Assembly: GCA_000434055.1 (NCBI GenBank)
Contig: HF999643.1
Coordinates: forward strand, 50,664 to 67,961
Direction: 5' to 3'
DNA: 17,298 nt
Source of the DNA: Ruminococcus sp. CAG:488
GTDB lineage: Bacteria > Bacillota > Clostridia > Oscillospirales > Acutalibacteraceae
The notes below the pieces were generated by a model. It was not told the origin of the DNA, ran no database searches, and saw only the letters and a program-made list of their open reading frames with translations. The position numbers and the translations under genes are program-made. Of this stretch, positions 13,974-17,298 are shown piece after piece (positions within the stretch are counted from its first letter, which is position 1; every line of letters begins with the position of its first letter).

Positions 13974-14002
13974 TTGATAATTATCTTTAAATATGTTAAA
14001 AT
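13974..14002 (+). promoter_or_regulatory. Promoter of the NuoE/NuoF-like operon
   Basis: -35 TTGATA (13974-13979), a 17-nt spacer and -10 TAAAAT (13997-14002) preceded by TGT (extended -10). The predicted start near 14009 gives a leader of about 30 nt before ATG 14038. Confidence 0.65.
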
Positions 14003-14037
14003 TATAAAAATTCAGCTATAAAATGGGGGTTGTGCAA

Positions 14038-14520
14038 ATGAATTGCTGCTGCAAAAAAAGCGATTTGTCGCTTATTAAACCCGTGCTTGACGAGTACGGC
14101 GATATTAAAGGCAGCCTTATAACCGTTCTTCAGCAGGCTCAGGATATCTACGGCTATCTTCCGACCGATGTGCTCTATTGTATTGCCGAGAGAATAGGTG
14201 TTTCTCCTGCTAAGGTTATGGGTGTTGCAACGTTCTATTCACAGTTCAGACTAAAACCCGTCGGCAAATATCTTATCATGCTCTGCCAGGGTACGGCGTG
14301 CCACGTCAACGGTTCTCAGCGAATCGAGGCAGCCATAACTCAGGAGCTGGGAATTGCCGACGGCGAAACGACCGACGACGGGCTTTTTACTCTTAAAAAC
14401 GTTGCCTGTCTCGGCTGCTGCAGTCTTTCTCCCGTTATGATGATAAACGGCGAAACCTACGGAAGTCTCACTCCGTCAAAGACGGTTGAGATCCTCCGCA
14501 AGCTTAAAGAGGAGGGCTGA
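14038..14520 (+). CDS. NuoE/HydC-like [2Fe-2S] subunit
   Basis: A 160-residue protein of the 24-kDa NADH dehydrogenase subunit family (NuoE, HydC, HndA). It has an N-terminal helical part (LQQAQDIYGYLPTDVLYCIA) and a C-terminal thioredoxin-like fold holding one [2Fe-2S] cluster with the canonical ligands C83, C88 (CQGTACHV), C124 and C128 (CLGCC). It relays electrons next to the flavin subunit. An additional N-terminal triple Cys (residues 3-5) is not part of the usual site. I prefer ATG 14038, with GGGGGT 7 nt upstream, over ATG 14023, which lacks an RBS. First gene of the operon; the flavin subunit follows after 2 nt. Confidence 0.9.
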   Translation: MNCCCKKSDLSLIKPVLDEYGDIKGSLITVLQQAQDIYGYLPTDVLYCIAERIGVSPAKVMGVATFYSQFRLKPVGKYLIMLCQGTACHVNGSQRIEAAITQELGIADGETTDDGLFTLKNVACLGCCSLSPVMMINGETYGSLTPSKTVEILRKLKEEG

Positions 14521-14522
14521 AA

Positions 14523-16268
14523 ATGAAGATTGTTGTTGGCGAGGGAAGCTGCGGAATAGCCGCAGGCGCCGCAAAGGTTTATTCCGCAATTGAGAAGCTT
14601 ATCGGTTTGACAGGCTCAACGCTGACCGTTACCGGTTGTATAGGAATGTGCTTCCTTGAACCGATTGTCGATATTTATGACGGCGGCGAGCTTAAAAAGC
14701 GTCTTGTCAAGGTTCGACCCGAGGATGCCGAAAAAATTATCGCATATGTAAACGGTGACGAAAACGCCGTTAACGATATTGAAATTTCCGATGAAGATAA
14801 GCTTTTTCTTAAAAAGCAGACAAGAATCGCGCTTCGTCACTGCGGAATTATAAATCCGGAAATTATAGACGAATACACAGCCTTTGACGGCTATAGAGCA
14901 CTCGAAAAGGTGCTCAAAACAATGACTCCCGAGGATGTTATCGAAGAAATCAAGATATCAGGACTCGCAGGTCGCGGCGGTGCAGGCTTCCCGACGTGGT
15001 TCAAATGGAACGCCGCAAGGCAGTCGCCGGGCGAGACAAAGTACCTTATTTGCAATGCCGACGAGGGTGATCCGGGCGCATTCATGGACAGAGCCGTTAT
15101 TGAGAGCGATCCGCATAACCTGATTGAGGGTATGCTCATTGGCGCATATGCTATCGGCGCAAAGGAAGCCGTTGTTTATGTCCGTGCCGAATATCCGCTT
15201 GCGATTGAGCGATTGAAAGAAGCAATTAAACAGGCCGAAGAAAAGGGCTTCCTCGGTGAAAATATTATGGGAATGGGATTTTCATGCAAAATGAGAATCA
15301 AGGCAGGCGCAGGCGCATTCGTCTGCGGCGAAGAAACGGCTCTTATCGAATCTCTCCAGGGCGAGAGAGGTATGCCGAGGCTCAAACCGCCGTTTCCGGC
15401 TCAGTCGGGCTACTGGTATAAACCGTCTAATATCAACAATGTTGAGACCTTTGCCAATGTTTCGTGGATCATTCTCAACGGCGGCGAGGCCTTTGCCGCA
15501 ATGGGTACAGATGGCAGCAAGGGCACAAAGGTATTTGCTCTCACGGGCAAAATCAAAAGGGGCGGACTTGTTGAAATTCCGATGGGCAAAACGCTCAGAG
15601 ACGTTATTTTTGACATCGGCGGCGGAATCAAGAACGGTAAAAAATTCAAGGCTGTTCAAATGGGCGGCCCCTCCGGCGGCTGTATACCTGCCGAATTGCT
15701 TGACACGGTAATCGACTATAAGGCGCTCGGCGCTACGGGCGCGATCATGGGTTCGGGCGGAATGGTTGTAATGGACGAGACGACCTGTATGGTAAGCATG
15801 GCGCAGTTCTTCCTTGATTTCACTGCCAAGGAATCCTGCGGCAAGTGTATTCATTGCCGAATCGGAACAAAGAGAATGTTGGAAATTCTCAACAGAATAG
15901 TCAAGGGCGAGGGCAGAGAAGGCGATATCGAGCTTCTTGAGGAACTTTGCTATTCAATCAAGGACGGTGCTCTTTGCGGCCTCGGTCAGACTGCTCCGAA
16001 CCCCGTTCTGACGACGATCAAGTATTTCAGAAATGAGTATGAGGCTCATATAAATGATAAGAAGTGCCCTGCAAAGAGCTGTCCCGACCTTTTGGAATAT
16101 ACGATTGACGCCGACAAGTGCCGAGGCTGCACTCTTTGTGCAAAGAAATGCCCTGCCAATGCGATTTCGGGCGAGGTAAAATCGGCACACAAGATAGATC
16201 GGGATAAGTGCATCAAGTGCGGCTCATGCGTAAGCGTCTGCCGATTCGGTGCCGTTAATGTTGATTGA
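14523..16268 (+). CDS. NuoF/HydB-like NADH-binding flavoprotein with C-terminal 2[4Fe-4S] domain
   Basis: A 581-residue subunit with four parts. The N-terminal thioredoxin-like region (about 1-85) has only three cysteines, C10 and the pair in TGCIGMC. The FMN/NADH domain has GLAGRGGAGFP (147-157), CNADEGDPGAF (near 177) and GAGAFVCGEETALIESL. The NuoF [4Fe-4S] site is ESCGKCIHC (437-445) plus the Cys in GALCGLGQ. The C-terminal ferredoxin domain carries CRGCTLCAKKCP (from 533) and CIKCGSCVSVC. This layout is that of HydB/HndC-type subunits of electron-bifurcating enzymes, not of respiratory complex I alone. It exchanges electrons between NAD(H), FMN and ferredoxin-type clusters in the cytoplasm. 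It starts 2 nt after the NuoE-like gene, with a GGAGGG site. Confidence 0.93.
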   Translation: MKIVVGEGSCGIAAGAAKVYSAIEKLIGLTGSTLTVTGCIGMCFLEPIVDIYDGGELKKRLVKVRPEDAEKIIAYVNGDENAVNDIEISDEDKLFLKKQTRIALRHCGIINPEIIDEYTAFDGYRALEKVLKTMTPEDVIEEIKISGLAGRGGAGFPTWFKWNAARQSPGETKYLICNADEGDPGAFMDRAVIESDPHNLIEGMLIGAYAIGAKEAVVYVRAEYPLAIERLKEAIKQAEEKGFLGENIMGMGFSCKMRIKAGAGAFVCGEETALIESLQGERGMPRLKPPFPAQSGYWYKPSNINNVETFANVSWIILNGGEAFAAMGTDGSKGTKVFALTGKIKRGGLVEIPMGKTLRDVIFDIGGGIKNGKKFKAVQMGGPSGGCIPAELLDTVIDYKALGATGAIMGSGGMVVMDETTCMVSMAQFFLDFTAKESCGKCIHCRIGTKRMLEILNRIVKGEGREGDIELLEELCYSIKDGALCGLGQTAPNPVLTTIKYFRNEYEAHINDKKCPAKSCPDLLEYTIDADKCRGCTLCAKKCPANAISGEVKSAHKIDRDKCIKCGSCVSVCRFGAVNVD

Positions 16269-16280
16269 GAGGTGATTTGA

Positions 16281-17298
16281 ATGGATAAAATTAAGGTTAC
16301 GATAGACGGCAAAGAACTGACCGCCGAAAAGGGTCAGACCATCCTTCAAATTGCCCGTGATAATAATATCGAGATTCCGACGCTTTGTTATATTGACGAG
16401 GTAAAGGCATACGGTGCATGCGGACTTTGCGTTGTTGAAGCCGAGAATATACCTAAGCTTCTCAGAGCTTGTGCAAGCGTTGCATCGGACGGAATGGTTA
16501 TCAATACAAATACTCCGAGAGTGCGCCGGTCGAGAAAAATTGCCCTTGAATTGCTTATTTCCGACCATACGGGCGACTGCAAAGGCCCTTGCTCTCTCAA
16601 CTGTCCTGCCGGAACGGACTGTCAGGGCTATGTCAAGCTTATCTCAGAGGGCAAATTTAAAGAGGCCGTTGAGCTTGTCAAGGAAAGAGTTCCTCTCCCG
16701 GCTTCAATCGGACGGGTTTGTCCGCATCCGTGTGAGACTGCATGCCGCAGAAAGCTTGTCGAGGAGCCGATTTCAATCGCTTTTCTCAAGAGCTTTGCCG
16801 CCGATGAGGATTTGAAATCGGGCAACAAGTTTATGCCTGAGGTTAAAAAAGCAAGCGGAAAAACAGTCGGCATAATCGGCGGAGGTCCCGCAGGACTGAC
16901 TGCGGCATATTTCCTTGCCGTCAAGGGTCACAAGGTTAAGATTTATGACGCTATGCCGAAGATGGGCGGTATGCTCAGATACGGAATTCCGCAGTACAGA
17001 CTTCCGAAAGAGGTTCTTGACGCTGAGATAGGCTCGATTGAGGAGCTTGGCGTCGAGATGAAAAATAATATAAAAATCGGTAATGACATTACGCTTGACG
17101 AGATAAGGAAAAGCCACGATGCGGTTATTGCTGCAATCGGCGCTTGGACGAGCAGCTCAATGGGTGTTGAGGGCGAAGGACTTGACGGTGTGCTCGGAGG
17201 AATTGATTTCCTGCGTTCTGTTGCGATGAAAAATCCCGTTGACATCGGCAAAAAAGTAGCTGTTATCGGCGGCGGAAATACCGCTATGGACGCCTGCC
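16281..17298 (+). CDS. [2Fe-2S] ferredoxin / GltD-NfnB-like FAD oxidoreductase, 3' end cut
   Basis: The first 339 residues of a longer protein, open to the right edge. Residues 1-75 are a NuoG/plant-type [2Fe-2S] domain with C36, C47, C50 and C64. Next comes a His/Cys-rich stretch (DHTGDCKGPCSLNCPAGTDC, then RVCPHPCETACRR) matching the [4Fe-4S] N-terminal part of GltD (glutamate synthase small subunit) and NfnB. An FAD-binding motif follows (VGIIGGGPAGLTAAY), then RYGIPQYRLPKEVLDAEI and the start of the NAD(P)-binding motif (VAVIGGGNTAMDA). GAGGTGA lies 5 nt before ATG, 12 nt after the NuoF-like gene. Candidates for the whole: the NADP-side subunit of a Stn-type transhydrogenase, a GltD-fused hydrogenase, or a formate dehydrogenase partner. 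The missing C-terminus decides. Confidence 0.88.
   Translation, partial: MDKIKVTIDGKELTAEKGQTILQIARDNNIEIPTLCYIDEVKAYGACGLCVVEAENIPKLLRACASVASDGMVINTNTPRVRRSRKIALELLISDHTGDCKGPCSLNCPAGTDCQGYVKLISEGKFKEAVELVKERVPLPASIGRVCPHPCETACRRKLVEEPISIAFLKSFAADEDLKSGNKFMPEVKKASGKTVGIIGGGPAGLTAAYFLAVKGHKVKIYDAMPKMGGMLRYGIPQYRLPKEVLDAEIGSIEELGVEMKNNIKIGNDITLDEIRKSHDAVIAAIGAWTSSSMGVEGEGLDGVLGGIDFLRSVAMKNPVDIGKKVAVIGGGNTAMDAC

Noticed and set aside
1..17298. CRISPR arrays, tRNA or rRNA genes, transposases, phage genes
   Set aside because: No regularly spaced direct repeats, no tRNA cloverleaf with a TTCGA-type T loop, no rRNA-like stretches and no mobile-element protein motifs were seen on reading both strands.

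Overview
The window looks like chromosome from a strictly anaerobic Clostridia-class Firmicute, most like the gut Oscillospiraceae/Ruminococcaceae group. The reasons are moderate GC with AT-rich intergenic regions, strong GGAGG-type ribosome binding sites, near-consensus TTGACA/TATAAT promoters, an ECF-type BioY, a stand-alone TSCPD protein, a DUF4830 protein and NAD-linked flavin/Fe-S enzymes of fermentative metabolism. No rRNA, tRNA, CRISPR array or transposase was seen. The assignment is inference from gene content. No gap between genes exceeds about 235 bases.

Left part (1-4980, + strand): the 3' part of proC, then a near-consensus promoter and a ~110-nt leader that can fold into a closed, branched RNA. 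Behind it lies a three-gene operon: a GH3-family acyl-adenylating amide synthetase, an exported LCAT-like alpha/beta hydrolase whose nucleophile position is Cys instead of Ser (G-R-C-L-G), and BioY. A terminator follows, then a GC-rich intergenic element with two hairpins and a second, bidirectional terminator.

Middle part (4983-13000): a minus-strand pair (integral membrane protein, then a membrane-anchored CapA-like protein with eroded metal-site motifs); on the + strand a GT2/CDP-glycerol glycerophosphotransferase fusion; on the minus strand a TSCPD protein with its own promoter and an operon of three small proteins of unknown function; on the + strand a YfcE-like phosphoesterase and a membrane-anchored DUF4830 protein, whose ribosome binding site is buried in an inverted repeat starting 8 nt after the upstream stop codon. 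The DUF4830 gene overlaps tail-to-tail with an EamA/DMT transporter.

Right part (13141-17298, + strand): a glycerophosphodiester phosphodiesterase with a clear terminator, then a promoter driving a NuoE-like [2Fe-2S] protein, a NuoF/HydB-like flavoprotein, and a third protein cut by the window end that joins a NuoG-like [2Fe-2S] ferredoxin domain to a GltD/NfnB-like FAD/NAD(P) module. Together these resemble an electron-bifurcating complex: a Stn-type transhydrogenase, or the diaphorase half of a hydrogenase or formate dehydrogenase. The missing 3' sequence decides which.

The observations I rate highest are the structured leader of the GH3 operon, the Cys-type lipase box in the same operon, the RBS-sequestering hairpin before the DUF4830 gene, and the small-protein operon.
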